Counted from the stretch's first letter, positions 44,345-55,598 are shown. The stretch is 64,000 nt of DNA from Rachicladosporium sp. CCFEE 5018 (GCA_002077045.2 KZ111142.1:333596-397595), one strand, 5' to 3'. Notes: generated from the letters alone by a model not told the origin. Translations and numbers: made by a program.

Positions 44345-45584
44345 ATGTCATTTTTCCTCGTCAGCCTGTTGGCATTTTGTCATGTCTGGCAAGCACTCGC
44401 AACAACTACAACGAGCGCAGTGCCAATATGATCGCGGCAGCTGTACAAGGCTATCCTACCGCTCTCCAAGTATACTCCCGCACTTAGCTTCTGTTCGAGC
44501 AAATACCCCTTGCCTACGTGCTCGGTCACAGTGACTGCCACCACCGTCTCCTCGGTCACGAGCACCGTCTCCATCACCCCAAGCACGCTGACCGTGGTTG
44601 CTTCGACCCTACTCACCACTTCAACTACTGGTACGACAACTCTTGAGACGACAGCCGCTACAACGACTGCGTCTGTCATGGTCACAAGTGTGACTACCAT
44701 AGTCGTTGGAACCTCGACTGTCACGACTACAGTGTCTTCCACCAGCACTGTGGTACTGCTTGCAAAGCGAGGGGAATCACAAACTACAGCTGTGAGTAAA
44801 GACATCACTCACCAAGAGGACAGATGCTGATATAGGATAGGCCGCAATAGTCGCACGCGCAGACCCTTCGGCAAGTGCCTTGTCCTCACTCGCTGCCCAA
44901 GCCCGGTCCTTCATAAGCACAGCCTGCAGCTGTATCGAGAAGCCAGTACCGTGTGTCACGGTCACAGCCACGACCACACGCCAGTCCATATTTACACGCA
45001 CGGCAACGTTCACGGCGACAGCTTCTGTTGTCTCGACCAGCGTGAGCAATGTCCAAGCGACTGCTACGTCGTTCATCACACAAATCATTTCGACGACAGT
45101 AACAGCAATAGCCACCGCAGACATCGCGACAACGACGACCCTCTCCGTTACAGCCGTTACAACTAAAATAGCCTGTGCCAATCCGACGCAGACGTTTGCC
45201 CTTCAAGTCAGCTCGGGGGAAAGCAAGGGGTTGTACCTCCACGAGGACGAATATGCTGATCTGCTCGCTGATCCAAATGTGACCCCTCAAGGCTTTTATC
45301 TCGACAACGGCGTCCTGAAACACACAGCGGGGCGTATACTCGTCGACTACACTTCCGGCACAGGGGGTGCTGAATACATATCGCTGCGAACCGCCGAAGA
45401 TGTCGCCACATACCATTATCTGGTCGCCACTTGTTCCATCACGTGTGACCAGTCGCTATCGTGCGTCGCCGGTGACCTTACCATTTTCACGCTTTCTGGC
45501 AGCTTTCTGCTTTTTAATCCTCCCGGGGACGGGGGAGAGGTTGGATTGACCGTTGTACCGCTGTGCTCTCTGCCGGGTGTCTAA
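44345..45584 (+). CDS. Secreted Thr/Ser-rich protein (right duplicate, complete context)
   Basis: Exons 44345-44419, 44471-44791 and 44841-45584 encode 379 aa. The predicted signal peptide is followed by a long Thr/Val/Ser-rich stalk. The C-terminal segment has TFALQVSSGESKGLYLHED, VTPQGFYLDNGVLKHT and SITCDQSLSC, which suggests a small beta-rich domain with disulfides. The repeated use of CVTVTATTT and CSVTVTATT at the head of two Thr-rich blocks hints at an internal repeat. Such layouts are common among fungal wall and surface proteins, but I recognise no adhesin, GLEYA or CFEM domain. It stands between XDH and the 7-TM gene on the same strand. Confidence 0.7.
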
Positions 45585-46761
45585 TGATATTGTGCTTGTT
45601 TCTGGGCAGTCGCAACTGAGCAGATTGTCCGTTTGGTGAGCACAGATGTGGGAATCCACAGCGGATGCGACATAAAAGAATGCGATATTGGGGGTTGTTT
45701 TGGATTCTTGGCTACGTTGTCCTCTCAGCACTTTTCGTAGACTGCAGACATCGCGATGCGTACGCTATAGGCACAGGAAGTCGCCATAGGCTTAGTCACT
45801 AGAAGTATCCTGACGCAACGGTGACAAACAGAATGGATTACATCCAAGAAACATCAGGCTCAGCCTGAGCAAACGAGTGCATCGACCTTACAGTGATAGC
45901 CTAGGTGCAAGAGCCGCTCAAGTGATGCATTTGTAGCAGCACAGCTCTGGCATTCAAAAGACTGAGATCTTGGGAGCAGCACAATCGGCTTCAGCAAAAG
46001 AGTCCAGCAAGCCGATCGTGCATACTGCAGGGCGGCTTGCTTTGTCGCTCATCGACATGTGTGGGAACAACGAGTTAAGGACATACCACTGGTTGTGGGC
46101 GTTTGCGTTGGCGATGCCGTGCGTGTCCGTGTCGACTCCCCCACTCTTTGGTTTCTCGGTTGGCAACATCCGTACCACGTGTCTGGCAGGCTCCGTGCCC
46201 GAATCCGAGCACCTGGATCCCGGCCCAGATCATGCTGAAGTCTGCAACATGGAGGGTTTCGTGAACGAACGTCAGTTGTCGCGCATCACAGCGAAGTAGA
46301 CTTTAGTATATCTTCACCATGCTGGAGATGCTATAATCACCTCCACAGCAATGAACAAATCAGACATTCCCTCGGAGTCCGCGCCTCTTCAAGACTCGGC
46401 CATCCGCAGTTCCGAGAACGCCATGGCAGCCGGATAGAGCAATGCGTGGGCGCCGCACGCCAAAGTGGAGCAGCTGGAGTGCGAGTCGCTTGGCCGAGAT
46501 CTTGCTTATCACACGCTGGACAGCCACGCAGGCGCGGCAGTCCCACGGTAGGTGTCGTTGTCGTTCTCCTCTCTTTACGCTCTTCTCCTCATCGTCGACG
46601 TCCATGCTGCCGCCGTAGGACCTGACAACGAGAGCGCTGCAAGGTAGCGCAATGTACACGCCTGGTGGATTTGACACCGCACAAGACGACGAGACACCAC
46701 AGGAATATCCATGAGCGAGACTTGAACAAGGCGACGCTGGATACAGGGTGGAGGGGTTACG
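45585..46761. other. Intergenic, Thr-rich gene to 7-TM gene
   Basis: This is the right copy of 2757-3933. A 20-codon upstream frame starts at the ATG at 46652. Nothing else is supported. Confidence 0.5.
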
Positions 46762-48120
46762 ATGGTACCCTTCGTGGTAGAGTCATGGATCTGGTTCAGT
46801 TGCGTTATGCTGATCGCACTGAGTCGATTGTATGCTTCTCGAGTCCACCCTTGAGTCTGCAGAGGGACTGACAATGCGCTCACAGCATCTCTCGGTACAT
46901 GGCCCTGGGCAAATCGCTCAAGCACTTCCAAGCAGACGAATATGTCATGCTGGTCGTGCTCTGCTTCTACACGACCCTGATCGTTACGATCAACCTCGTC
47001 GCAAATTCTTCGAGTAACCTACTTCCGCCTGGTTATGACACCTCCCACATCACTGCCGAGGATCGGAGACAACGAGTGTATGGGAGCAAGCTTGTGTTGG
47101 TGGTGGAAGAGAGCCAGTGTGTGACTATCTGGGGCGCGAAAGCATGTCTGCTGATCATGTACTTGCGACTCACGACAATGCGGAAAGAGAACATTGCGAT
47201 CAAAGTGCTCGCAGGCTACGTTGCAGGCACTTTCGTGCTCATGGAGATCCTATATCTCGGCGTATGGTGTCGCCCATTCTCAAACTACTGGTGAGGATTG
47301 AGCATACAGGACGTCACAAGATGTGTTACTGACGTGCTTTCCCAGGGCTCTTCCGACGCCAAACCCGCAATGTGACGCCGCTACAAATCACCTCATCACG
47401 AACGCAGTCTTCAACTTGACCTCCGACATCGCCATGCTTGCGATTGGCCTACCGATGTTCCTCCGCCTGACCATGCCTTGGACAAAGAAAGTACCACTCA
47501 TAGGAATCTTCTCCCTGGGCGTGTTCGTCATCGTCGCAGCGATCATGAACAAAGTCTACTCATTCGGCTCACCGTTCGGAAGCGAATGGGTGTACTGGTA
47601 TGTGCGCGAATCTTCCACCGCTCTTATCGTGGCCAATCTTCCGTTCATCTGGCTGCTCTATCGGAAGCTGTTTGGTATCAGCGGCACAGGAGATACAAGA
47701 ATGGGTAGTCTGCATCACACTATCTCGATGGGTACTGCTCGAGGACGAAGGGCAACAGTGGATCCCATCGAGGGGCGGAAGATGTCAGATGGCACTGACC
47801 ACGATCTCGAGGGCACGAACCCCCTCGATCGGATGCGCACACTTAGCGGGAGCATGACGTTCGAGGAGATGCTGAGAGTCGAGCGGGTTGTGAGCTTCAG
47901 TGAGAAGCCTGCGACACCCTATACGCATCCTGCGTTGTTCTACGGGTCGGGAGCTAGGAAGAACACGAGAGCGGAGAATCCATTAGAGCATGCTATTCTG
48001 CGAGACAGCCTCGAGCAGGACACTGTGAGAAGAGGCTCCGAAGCGGAGCATCAGTATGCCAGGACGCCGGCGAGCTCGCAGGCGACTGGAAGTCAGAAGA
48101 GTCCGAGCTCGTTTGCGTGA
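46762..48120 (+). CDS. Fungal rhodopsin-fold (PTH11-like) 7-TM protein
   Basis: Exons 46762-46829, 46886-47290 and 47346-48120 give 1248 nt, 415 aa. Seven hydrophobic segments are visible: WIWFSCVMLIAL, VMLVVLCFYTTLIV, a Trp-Gly-Ala-Lys-Ala turn leading to CLLIMYLRL, VAGTFVLMEILYLGV, DIAMLAIGLPMFL, GIFSLGVFVIVAAIM and TALIVANLPFIWLLY. The extracellular Cys in SQCVTIWGAK and WCRPFSNYW, and the NPQCDAATNHLI stretch, are standard landmarks of the fungal rhodopsin-domain family (PTH11-like, no CFEM domain here). A hydrophilic ~170-residue tail rich in Ser, Arg and Glu follows. Family members are plasma-membrane receptors or receptor-like proteins; no ligand is known here. I start at the ATG at 46762 (MVPFVVES), since no splice path links it to the upstream ATG at 46652. 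Confidence 0.82.
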
Positions 48121-48831
48121 GCATCGGGACATGAACGAAGAATACGGAAACAGAAGTAGAGGGTATGCGAACCCAGACGCGCATGTGGATCTGCCTTGGT
48201 TCAAGTCAGTGGGACCGAGTCGCTAGCGCATTGGAAGCCGCGTCTGGAGACCATATGAAGGAAACGCGGGAGAGGCCTAGAAGAGATCCGCTCGCGATTC
48301 GATCAAGCGAAGGCTGTGCTCAGACGACCGAATGTCGCACCAAGGAGTCGAAGGTCGGGATCAGCGTCATTTTCAGGGCAAGGATTACCCAAGATCTCGA
48401 CGACTGCAGGGGAGCAAGATTACAAGACTGCACAAGTTGCCGCGGACCATCAATTGCGTACTGCAGTATGGAAGACCTGCGGAAGACGCCCATTGAGTAG
48501 TTCCATCCTCAAAGCGGAGACATGCAGCTCAGGATCTGGCGCAAGATCGTCGAGGCGAACAGAGGCAGTATGCTCAAGGTCATCGACTGAGCGGCGGAGC
48601 AATGTCGGCGTCTGGCTCCGCCGACGGAGGGAGAGAGACATCGGGATGAAGCGAACAGGGAAGCAAGTGGCGCAGGGTCGGTCAATCGATTTGATGATGG
48701 TTTTGTAGAGTTTTAGATACCCATAGCGCGAATCGACGTTTGGACCAATGCTTACATCAAACCCGTTCCGAGATGATTGCTAGGCCTCTGACTGCGCTGC
48801 GTATATCGTAGCCATGCGGGACAGTCCTTTC
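48121..48831. other. Intergenic, convergent 3' ends
   Basis: 711 bp between the 7-TM gene (plus) and the acidic-protein copy d (minus). Open frames of 60-130 codons on both strands are without support. Confidence 0.45.
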
Positions 48832-49449
48832 TTACTCGATAAGTCCCTTCCCCCTCAATCTCCCAATCTCCACCTCCCTTGCCTCACGATTCGCATCACT
48901 CAGCTCCAGCCCAATCGACTCGTACCCAAACCACCCATCCTTTTCCCCCTCGTCCTCCCCGCAAAACTCCTCGAAGTTCATATTAGCAATCTCTAGGTTC
49001 ACGAAGATGTCGTTCACCTCCTCCCACGGCACGCGAACCTTGTTGAGGCCCGTTACGCGCTCGCCACCGTCCTCGTCCTCCTCGTCGTCTTCATATCGAT
49101 GTTCTAGAATGGTAGCTGTGCCGTCCGCCACACCTTGATCGTCGATGATTAGGAACAAGCCAGCGTCGGTGTCTGGGCGTTGCTTCTCATCGACACGATT
49201 GAGGTCTAGCATGTATGCCTCGATGTCACTGATCGATGCACCGGTCCAGGCGTTGTCTTTCAGTGAGATTGGGACAAGAGTGGGATTCAAGGGGTCGGCT
49301 TCAAGTTCGTAGGCATTCCGTGATGTGATGACATAGTAGTTTGCGGCTCCTTCGAGGTATTCCCAGTTCCGCAGTAATGTGAAGGCAAGGTTGAGGCGTT
49401 TAATGTTATGTGGCGAAGCGGGACAGGTGATGAAGATGAGGCCGGTCAT
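48832..49449 (-). CDS. Acidic-protein family copy d, intact
   Basis: A single frame of 205 aa, the same length as copy c. It reads MTGLIFITCP, LNLAFTLLRNWEYLEG, TSRNAYELEADPLNPTLVP, NAWTGASISDIEAYMLDLNR, LFLIIDDQGVADGTA, an acidic loop (YEDDEEDEDGGE), VPWEEVNDIFVNLEIANMNF and RLRGKGLIE. It lies about 10 kb from the tandem array, on the same strand, with XDH, the Thr-rich gene and the 7-TM gene in between. Conservation of length and landmarks with copy c, against decay of copies a and b, suggests that c and d are under selection. No function is known; the DUF6924-like pattern noted for copy c applies here too. It is divergent from the laccase gene. Confidence 0.78.
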   Translation of the reverse strand: MTGLIFITCPASPHNIKRLNLAFTLLRNWEYLEGAANYYVITSRNAYELEADPLNPTLVPISLKDNAWTGASISDIEAYMLDLNRVDEKQRPDTDAGLFLIIDDQGVADGTATILEHRYEDDEEDEDGGERVTGLNKVRVPWEEVNDIFVNLEIANMNFEEFCGEDEGEKDGWFGYESIGLELSDANREAREVEIGRLRGKGLIE

Positions 49450-50414
49450 GATTCGTGATGGCTTAAGCGACGGTGTAAAGCATCAAATTTGTTGATGGAG
49501 ACGGCATGATTGAGGAACTGTGCACTTCTAGCTGCGAGTATTTACGCTCACCATTGATGCTGCTCTACCTGGACTACGGAGATCGGCAGGCGGCCGTCGT
49601 CCTGCTGCCTGTTCTGAAGCTCTGCACACTACGGTATGGTCGCTCGTCGATGCTCAGTATCGACAAGCTGCAGGCAGGAAGCGGACAGTCACTAGAGAAG
49701 ATTTCACCCAGCCTGAACAGAGAAGCTAAATCATGAATTCTGGCAATGGAGAAATCATGTCTGGTCGGTCGGCAACTATTGCCCAGAAGAGCCTCTCGGT
49801 GGCCGGGATATTAGCGAGATATATAAGGTTACGGTCCGGTGAAGTTCCGTCTCTGCAGCAACTACAACTCCACCTCGACCTCGCTCCGAGACAGTGTCGC
49901 ACGACACCGTACAAGAACGAGGCAATGCTCTTCGATCCATGCCAGTCCTCGTCATTGTATGTAGACCCGTTGCTGAAAACGATGTTGCAGAAGACGATGA
50001 TGCTAGAGATGCACTCCGCAGCGCCAAAACGCCTCGACACGCGAGCCCCAGCCTCTTGTGAACCCACCAGCCCTGCACCCGCCCCCCAGTTCTCCGTAGC
50101 ACAATACCATTGTCGACACAGCCAAGGGCATATGGTCTCCATGGCAAACCATTCGACGAACCTACTCGCCATCGGTCCACTGTTGACGAACAGATGGCTG
50201 GTGCGCTCCAATGTGGGTTTGCCGTGGGCAATATAATCTCGAGGCAAGTCGCCTGCAGCGAGCCGGTATCTCTCATTATCGTGATCTTCTTCTCAACTGT
50301 TACACTACCTTGTCACTCACTTGGAGGGGACGCAAGCTTCCTAAGCGCTTCAAGTCACTGGCATTGTCTTCTTGAACCTCTTTGTCTTGGACAGTAACAC
50401 TTACACTCGCTGCC
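49450..50414. other. Divergent promoter region, acidic protein d and laccase
   Basis: 965 bp. Overlapping open frames of about 165-175 codons occur on both strands at 49726-50276. They mirror one another and have no recognisable content, so I do not call a gene. A pair of 5' leaders is expected here. Confidence 0.45.
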
Positions 50415-52463
50415 ATGCGTGCTACGTGGCCGGCGGTAGCACTTGCGGCCGGAGGTGCAGCAGCACAAGGCATCACACACACGGTCTACACGACCACAAC
50501 TGTCAGCGTGGCGGCATGTCCGGCACCCTCGACCTTCGCGACGGCTGTGAGCTCGTCACATACTCCGACCACAAGCAGCTCGACAGAATCCTCAGCTTCG
50601 ACGACAAAATCAGCGACTTCAACGGCATCGTCGAGTTCAGCAGCCGCATCGGCATCGTCCACCGGATCCCTGACGAATGCACAACAAGTGGGGAAATCGA
50701 CATGGGGCACTCTGAGTCAACCGACATTTCCCAAGTGGCTCGACGCACCGAATGGGACTAAGTACCAAACCGCACCTTGGGGCAGCAACACCGTCAAGAA
50801 CTCGGACGCGACTGTCATTGGTGATGTGCCAGTCACGAACGTGACAAGACACTACGACTTCACAATTTCGAGAAGTCAAATCTCGGTCGACGGCGTCTTA
50901 CGAGACACCATCCTGGTGAACGACCAATTCCCTGGCCCTGCGATCGAGGCAAACTGGGGAGACTGGATCGAAATCGTCGTACATAACAACATCACCGCTC
51001 CCGAAGAAGGCACCGCACTACACTGGCATGGTATGCTGCAACGAGGCACTCCCTGGGCAGATGGTACGCCTGGTGATGCACAGTGCCCAATCGCACCCGG
51101 CAAGTCTTATACCTACCGCTATCAAGCTGAGCTCTACGGGACCTCGTGGTACCACGCACATTACTCAGCGCAATACACCGGTGGCGTAGCGGGCCCAATG
51201 CAGATCTATGGACCATCTTCGCAGGACTATGATGTCGATCTTGGCGCCGTCATGCTTACCGACTGGAACCATGTGCCTTACTTCAGCATCGTCACCGACG
51301 TTGTGGGCACTGACTTCTCGAAGATCCCGCCTCGGTCAGACAACATTCTCATCAATGGCCGCAACAGCTTCAATTGCTCGCAACCGTCATACGATAACAG
51401 CACAGAGTGGCTGGGCAGCAATCTGAAATCCTCGATAAACTGGACTTGTGTGGAAGATGCACCCCTGTCCAAGTTCCAGTTTCAAACTGGCAAGACGCAT
51501 CGTCTTCGTCTCATAAATCATGGCGCGGATGGCGTCCAGAAGTTCTCGATCGACGGGCACTCCTTTACCGTCATCAGCATCGACTACGTCCCAGTCGTAC
51601 CTTACACTACGAATACAATCACTCTGGCGGTTGGCCAACGGACCGATGTGCTTGTCACTGCCAACAATAACTCCGCCAAGTCCTACTACATGCGCACCAC
51701 CACCACTGGCGATGATGCCTGTGGTCAGTCTTCGGCCAAGGAAGCTCTCGCAGTGGTGTACTACAGCGGTGCCGACACTACCACGTTCCCCGTCTACACC
51801 TCTCCGACTACGCCAGCGAAAGACTGCGCCTCCGATCCACTCCCTAGTCTCGTGCCCTCTTATCCCCTGAAGCCCTCCAGCAACCCCTACCAACAAGACC
51901 TTACCCTCTCCCTTGGCCGCAACTCCACAGGGAACTTCGAATGGCAGATCAATTCGCAGACCTACCGGGCGAACTTCAACGAGCCCTTGCTCTACGACGC
52001 AGCAGCCGGGAACACCTCCAACACATTCGAAACGCAAGACAAGAAGAACCCGCTCTTCAACATCTTCGACTTTGGCTCGAACTCTTCGGTCTTGCTGAAT
52101 GTCACCAACAACACTCCCGTCGGCCACCCCTTCCATCTCCACGGCCACAATTTCTACGTCCTCGCCTCCGGCCACGGCGTTTGGGACGGATCGCTGCTCG
52201 GCTCTGCCAACCCTACAAGAAGGGACACGCAGTGGATCGACGTTGGCGGATACGTCGTGCTGCAGTTCGAAGCCGACAATCCAGGCGTCTGGCCATTCCA
52301 CTGCCACGTTGCTTGGCATCTGAGCGGTGGGCTGGCGATCAATGTCGCCACGAGGACAGATGAGATCGTGCCGATTCCGAAGGGCACGAGGGAGCAGACT
52401 TGTATTGATTGGGACGCATATACGAAGAGGGATGAGGTCGATCAGATCGATTCGGGATCATGA
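50415..52463 (+). CDS. Laccase-type multicopper oxidase, secreted
   Basis: An intronless frame of 682 aa from the ATG at 50415. The start MRATWPAVALAAGGAAAQG is a signal peptide. Residues ~35-90 form a Ser/Thr-rich linker, then three cupredoxin domains follow. The four copper-binding signatures are present: HWHG (about 203-206), WYHAHYSAQ (about 246-254), HPFHLHGHNF and HCHVAWHLSGGL. The Cys of the last motif binds the type 1 copper, and the Leu ten residues after that Cys is the usual axial position, as in many ascomycete laccases. The His-Ala-His of the second motif replaces the commoner His-Ser-His without loss of ligands. It should oxidise phenols with reduction of oxygen to water outside the cell, in pigment formation, detoxification or lignin-related chemistry; which of these cannot be read here. 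It has many N-glycosylation sequons. Confidence 0.93.
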   Translation: MRATWPAVALAAGGAAAQGITHTVYTTTTVSVAACPAPSTFATAVSSSHTPTTSSSTESSASTTKSATSTASSSSAAASASSTGSLTNAQQVGKSTWGTLSQPTFPKWLDAPNGTKYQTAPWGSNTVKNSDATVIGDVPVTNVTRHYDFTISRSQISVDGVLRDTILVNDQFPGPAIEANWGDWIEIVVHNNITAPEEGTALHWHGMLQRGTPWADGTPGDAQCPIAPGKSYTYRYQAELYGTSWYHAHYSAQYTGGVAGPMQIYGPSSQDYDVDLGAVMLTDWNHVPYFSIVTDVVGTDFSKIPPRSDNILINGRNSFNCSQPSYDNSTEWLGSNLKSSINWTCVEDAPLSKFQFQTGKTHRLRLINHGADGVQKFSIDGHSFTVISIDYVPVVPYTTNTITLAVGQRTDVLVTANNNSAKSYYMRTTTTGDDACGQSSAKEALAVVYYSGADTTTFPVYTSPTTPAKDCASDPLPSLVPSYPLKPSSNPYQQDLTLSLGRNSTGNFEWQINSQTYRANFNEPLLYDAAAGNTSNTFETQDKKNPLFNIFDFGSNSSVLLNVTNNTPVGHPFHLHGHNFYVLASGHGVWDGSLLGSANPTRRDTQWIDVGGYVVLQFEADNPGVWPFHCHVAWHLSGGLAINVATRTDEIVPIPKGTREQTCIDWDAYTKRDEVDQIDSGS

Positions 52464-52773
52464 GTCGAAAGGAGAGAGATGGTGGTACGGCGGAGTGAAT
52501 TGGCGGATCAGCGGGCTTGTTTTGAATCTTCCAAAAGGCGTTAGACGGGAAACAGAATACCCATGGGTGTACGATTATTTTATGGCGGTGGCACTGTACG
52601 CCTGGGACTGGCAGAGACCATTACGATGGCTCTTGGAGGATCTAGATAGATAGCTTAGTGTAATGTACTGAATCCCAGAACACTCCAATTTACTCCATGA
52701 GACCAGGTCTGATACTCGCCTAATACGCAAATATGTCTAGCCTTGCGCTGAGTATGCCTCACTTTCCTGCAGC
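52464..52773. other. Intergenic, convergent 3' ends
   Basis: 310 bp between the laccase gene and the minus-strand low-complexity gene. I see nothing beyond presumed 3' UTRs. Confidence 0.5.
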
Positions 52774-55270
52774 CTACCCCCGCTCTTCCTCCTCCGTTCT
52801 CGCCGCCGCCTCCCTCATTACCGCATCGCATATCACACACTTATGATCCCAATCGATGCCGGTCCTACTCGGCGTCAACTGACAGCTTTCAGCCTCCGAC
52901 GTGCAGCTACCCTGTTCTACAGGGTTCCAATCCCCGTCTTCGTGGCGGCAGAGTCTGGGCTTAGGAGGTGGCTTTTCATAGCCTCGGAAGTGAGCGCTCG
53001 AGACTTCGCTTTCGGCTTCCTCTTCGGCGGGGGTTGCGATGGGCTCTACAGGCTCTCCGGGGATGATGGTGGCGTGGGCTTGCATTCGGTAGGCGGTTTG
53101 GGCGGACGAGCGATGTGAGGGAGCTTGGCGAGAGTGCTGAGATGGTGCTCTCTGACCATACTGTGTAGGCATTGGCTGTGGGTGATAGACAGACGGCGCG
53201 TGAGTGCTGTAGTACGAGGGTGCCTGCTCCAGTATAGGCTCTTGCATGCGAGGTCTTGCGGTGGATGATGATCGTGTACTCCCCGTCCTCGCACCGTATC
53301 CGTGGAATAGGTTTGCTCCGCCTGCGCGGTTGGAGCCTCCCGTACTCGATGCTGCTGTCGTCTCCGGTCTATACCCAGGGCCTTGCTCTTGCACGAAGTC
53401 GGCATGACCGGGAGGTGCTTGAACGTCCGGCCCATGAGCACTATCGTGCGATATGCTTTGCGGCGCTGCATGGGGATTTTGATAGAAAGCTGGATCCGCT
53501 AGAGGTGCGTGATCGACATGCGGCACCTGCGCGTAGTCCTGGCGTGCTGTCGGTGCTCGCGACGATGCTGCACTCTGCGAGGCGGCCGGACTTGTGACCA
53601 CTGGCACCTGCTCAGCTGTTGCCTTGTTCGTGAGTGATTCCATCCAGTCTGACACTCTCAAAGCGCTGCTCGCCTGCGATCGTGCCTGTTGCGCGGATCT
53701 GTGTGAATGCGCTGACACTGGAGCGCCGCGAGCAGTGCCATGAGCAGAATCCGGAGGCACTATACCCGGGAAATTCCCAGGCATCGTGTCTGAGGCTGCA
53801 GCAGGACCTGCGCTGGCGCAGGCTGGCCTGACCCCTTGGGAGGCGGCAGCGGACCCGGTGGGGAGACTGTGCGCTCCGACATAAGGACCGCCGGCGCTGT
53901 CGGCATAGATCGGCTGCTGGCCGGGTACAGCATAGCCAGGCTGTGCCACTTTCGCGCATCGTTGGCCGGACGCTGGAGCTAGTGTTGGTGCTATAGGGGT
54001 TGGAGCATATCCGGGGCGCGGACCAGCATTGTGTTCCTGCAAGGGTACATGAGTTTGTGCAACCGGTGAGATTGATCCAGCAGCGCTCCGCCATTGACTT
54101 TGGCTAGCCGATCCATGGCCGACCGACTCTGGCACGTACCGCGGCTGCGAGACCGGGATATGTGCCATGTTCGGTTGTTGTGAAGGTACCAAAGGCGGTG
54201 TTATATACGTGTGACCCTGTGGCGCCTGCCCGCGAGAAGCAGTGGCGCTTCGTCGTCCGGTCGAGCCCATAGGTGCAGGCATATGTCGTAACGAGGTCCG
54301 AGAGGGATGTATGAAGCTCGCTGCATTTGGCTGTGTGTATGGGCTGTTGTTGTAAGCCTGGCGTCCCAAGTCCTGGAGGCGGCTGCATCCGAGGTATCGA
54401 GCTACCTGACACTAGGGGAATATTGGTATTTGGCAGAGGAGAGAAGTTTTGATGAGGTGGTGCTTGCTGCATTGGGCCCACCGAGGGTGCGCTGTTAGCA
54501 TGCGATTGCGGAAAGATAGGCGGTGTAGCATGCTGTGGACGGGCAAATGGTTGTTGTGCTGACATAGCTGGCCGATAGCGATGCGAGCTTCCATGGTCTG
54601 ATCGAACGCCGTTGATCGCAGGAGCATGATACTTCTCTCCATTACTACTCCCAGATCTCGGCGCCGTGGGAATGTATGGCTCCGAGCCGAACTTCTCTGT
54701 CGCTGGCGGCCGATGGTGTGGCCCTGTGTCGCCAGTTTCCCGCCTATGTCTTCGTCGATGCTTGTGTTCGTGTCGCTTGCGGTCCCTGTCCAGCGCCTCA
54801 AGTTCCCCCTCCCCCCACTTTACCCACTCCCTAATCCACGCCCGAATCTCCCTCAACACCTCCAACCTCGTCTCATCGCTCTTACCCCTCTTCATCACCT
54901 TCCAACCCAGAGCTGCCAGCGATGTCGCCAGCTTCACTGCACCTTTCTCAGCAATGCCCCGATGCTTCTCCTCGCTCGCGTCTCGAGGTGCAGATGAACC
55001 GAGTGCTCGTTCCAGAACCTCGGTCTCCTCATCTGCGATTCTAAGCCATCCATGCGAGAGGTCAAGCACTTCGGTCAAGAGTGCTCGATGGTGGGAGTCC
55101 GAGGTCTTCGATGTCGTCGGTTTTAAGACTTGCTGAGCTAGGCGGCCAATCTTGAGAGCCTGTTTGAATGTCGATTCTTCGTTGTGGGCTTCTCTGTCAT
55201 CACCGCCGCGTAATCTAGCAGGCCCATCCGGCCGAGAGCCAATGGAGATGAAGGTAATGGTAGACTGCAT
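52774..55270 (-). CDS. Large low-complexity protein, helical N terminus, Cys-containing C terminus
   Basis: The minus strand carries two overlapping open frames that belong together. The first, from the ATG at 55270 (MQSTITFISIG), has a helical part of ~150 residues (LKIGRLAQQVL, EVLDLSHGWLRIADEE, LREIRAWIREWVKWGE), then a Lys/Arg/His-rich stretch and a Pro/Ser-rich region. The second continues with low complexity (Pro, Ala, Gln, Ser) for 500 residues and ends with a Cys cluster: LCRHEDGDW, GSC, SC, DHKCVICD. They join either through a 55-nt intron with a weak donor (54358-54412, GTGTCA...CCAG), giving 813 aa, or by one extra G in a GGG at about 54370. I cannot choose between these. The terminal CVIC and spaced Cys/His may bind zinc. 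I do not recognise a family. Confidence 0.6.
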
Positions 55271-55598
55271 TGTGTTGTCTTGCTAAGGGTTGGATCTTGC
55301 GAAAATGAACAACGAGAAGGAGACCTGATGACATACCATGGTGCAGTGACTGGGAGCCGTGCCGTGGACGGTCAGACCTAGCAATCTGTCGTGCACTGCA
55401 CACATCCCGTGGTGCTGAGCTGTTGTTCTTCTGGAATTTTTCCGGCCAGCACGGTATGCTCGTGGGTCCATATATGTACGTGCAACTTCTCAGTCGTTAT
55501 GCCAAGACCAAGTCTTCCCTCGTGACGCCCAAGGTTAGAGTTGGGTGTGTCCGCTACGCCAAAGCTGTATGCATCCGATTCCTTAGTCCATCTACCCT
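55271..55598. other. Intergenic, upstream of low-complexity gene
   Basis: 328 bp between the start of the low-complexity gene and the 3' end of the PFK-2/FBPase-2 gene, both on the minus strand. No gene is seen. Confidence 0.5.

Larger units (their letters stand above)
42829..47896 (+). repeat. Right copy of the 5068-bp direct duplication
   Basis: This copy matches 1-5068 base for base where compared. It is embedded in complete genes: it starts inside XDH and ends inside the last exon of the 7-TM gene. It has no target-site, inverted-repeat or transposase signature at either boundary. Its boundaries correspond to the window edge and the N gap, so they carry no biological meaning by themselves. 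Confidence 0.95.

Noticed and set aside
36246..49449. Metabolic or biosynthetic gene cluster containing XDH and laccase
   Set aside because: XDH and laccase belong to unrelated pathways. No synthase, transporter or regulator groups with them, so proximity alone does not make a cluster.
49726..50276. Overlapping 165-175 codon frames on both strands upstream of the laccase
   Set aside because: The frames mirror each other, two lack a proper ATG at the head, and none has recognisable content. One could be real only with transcript support.
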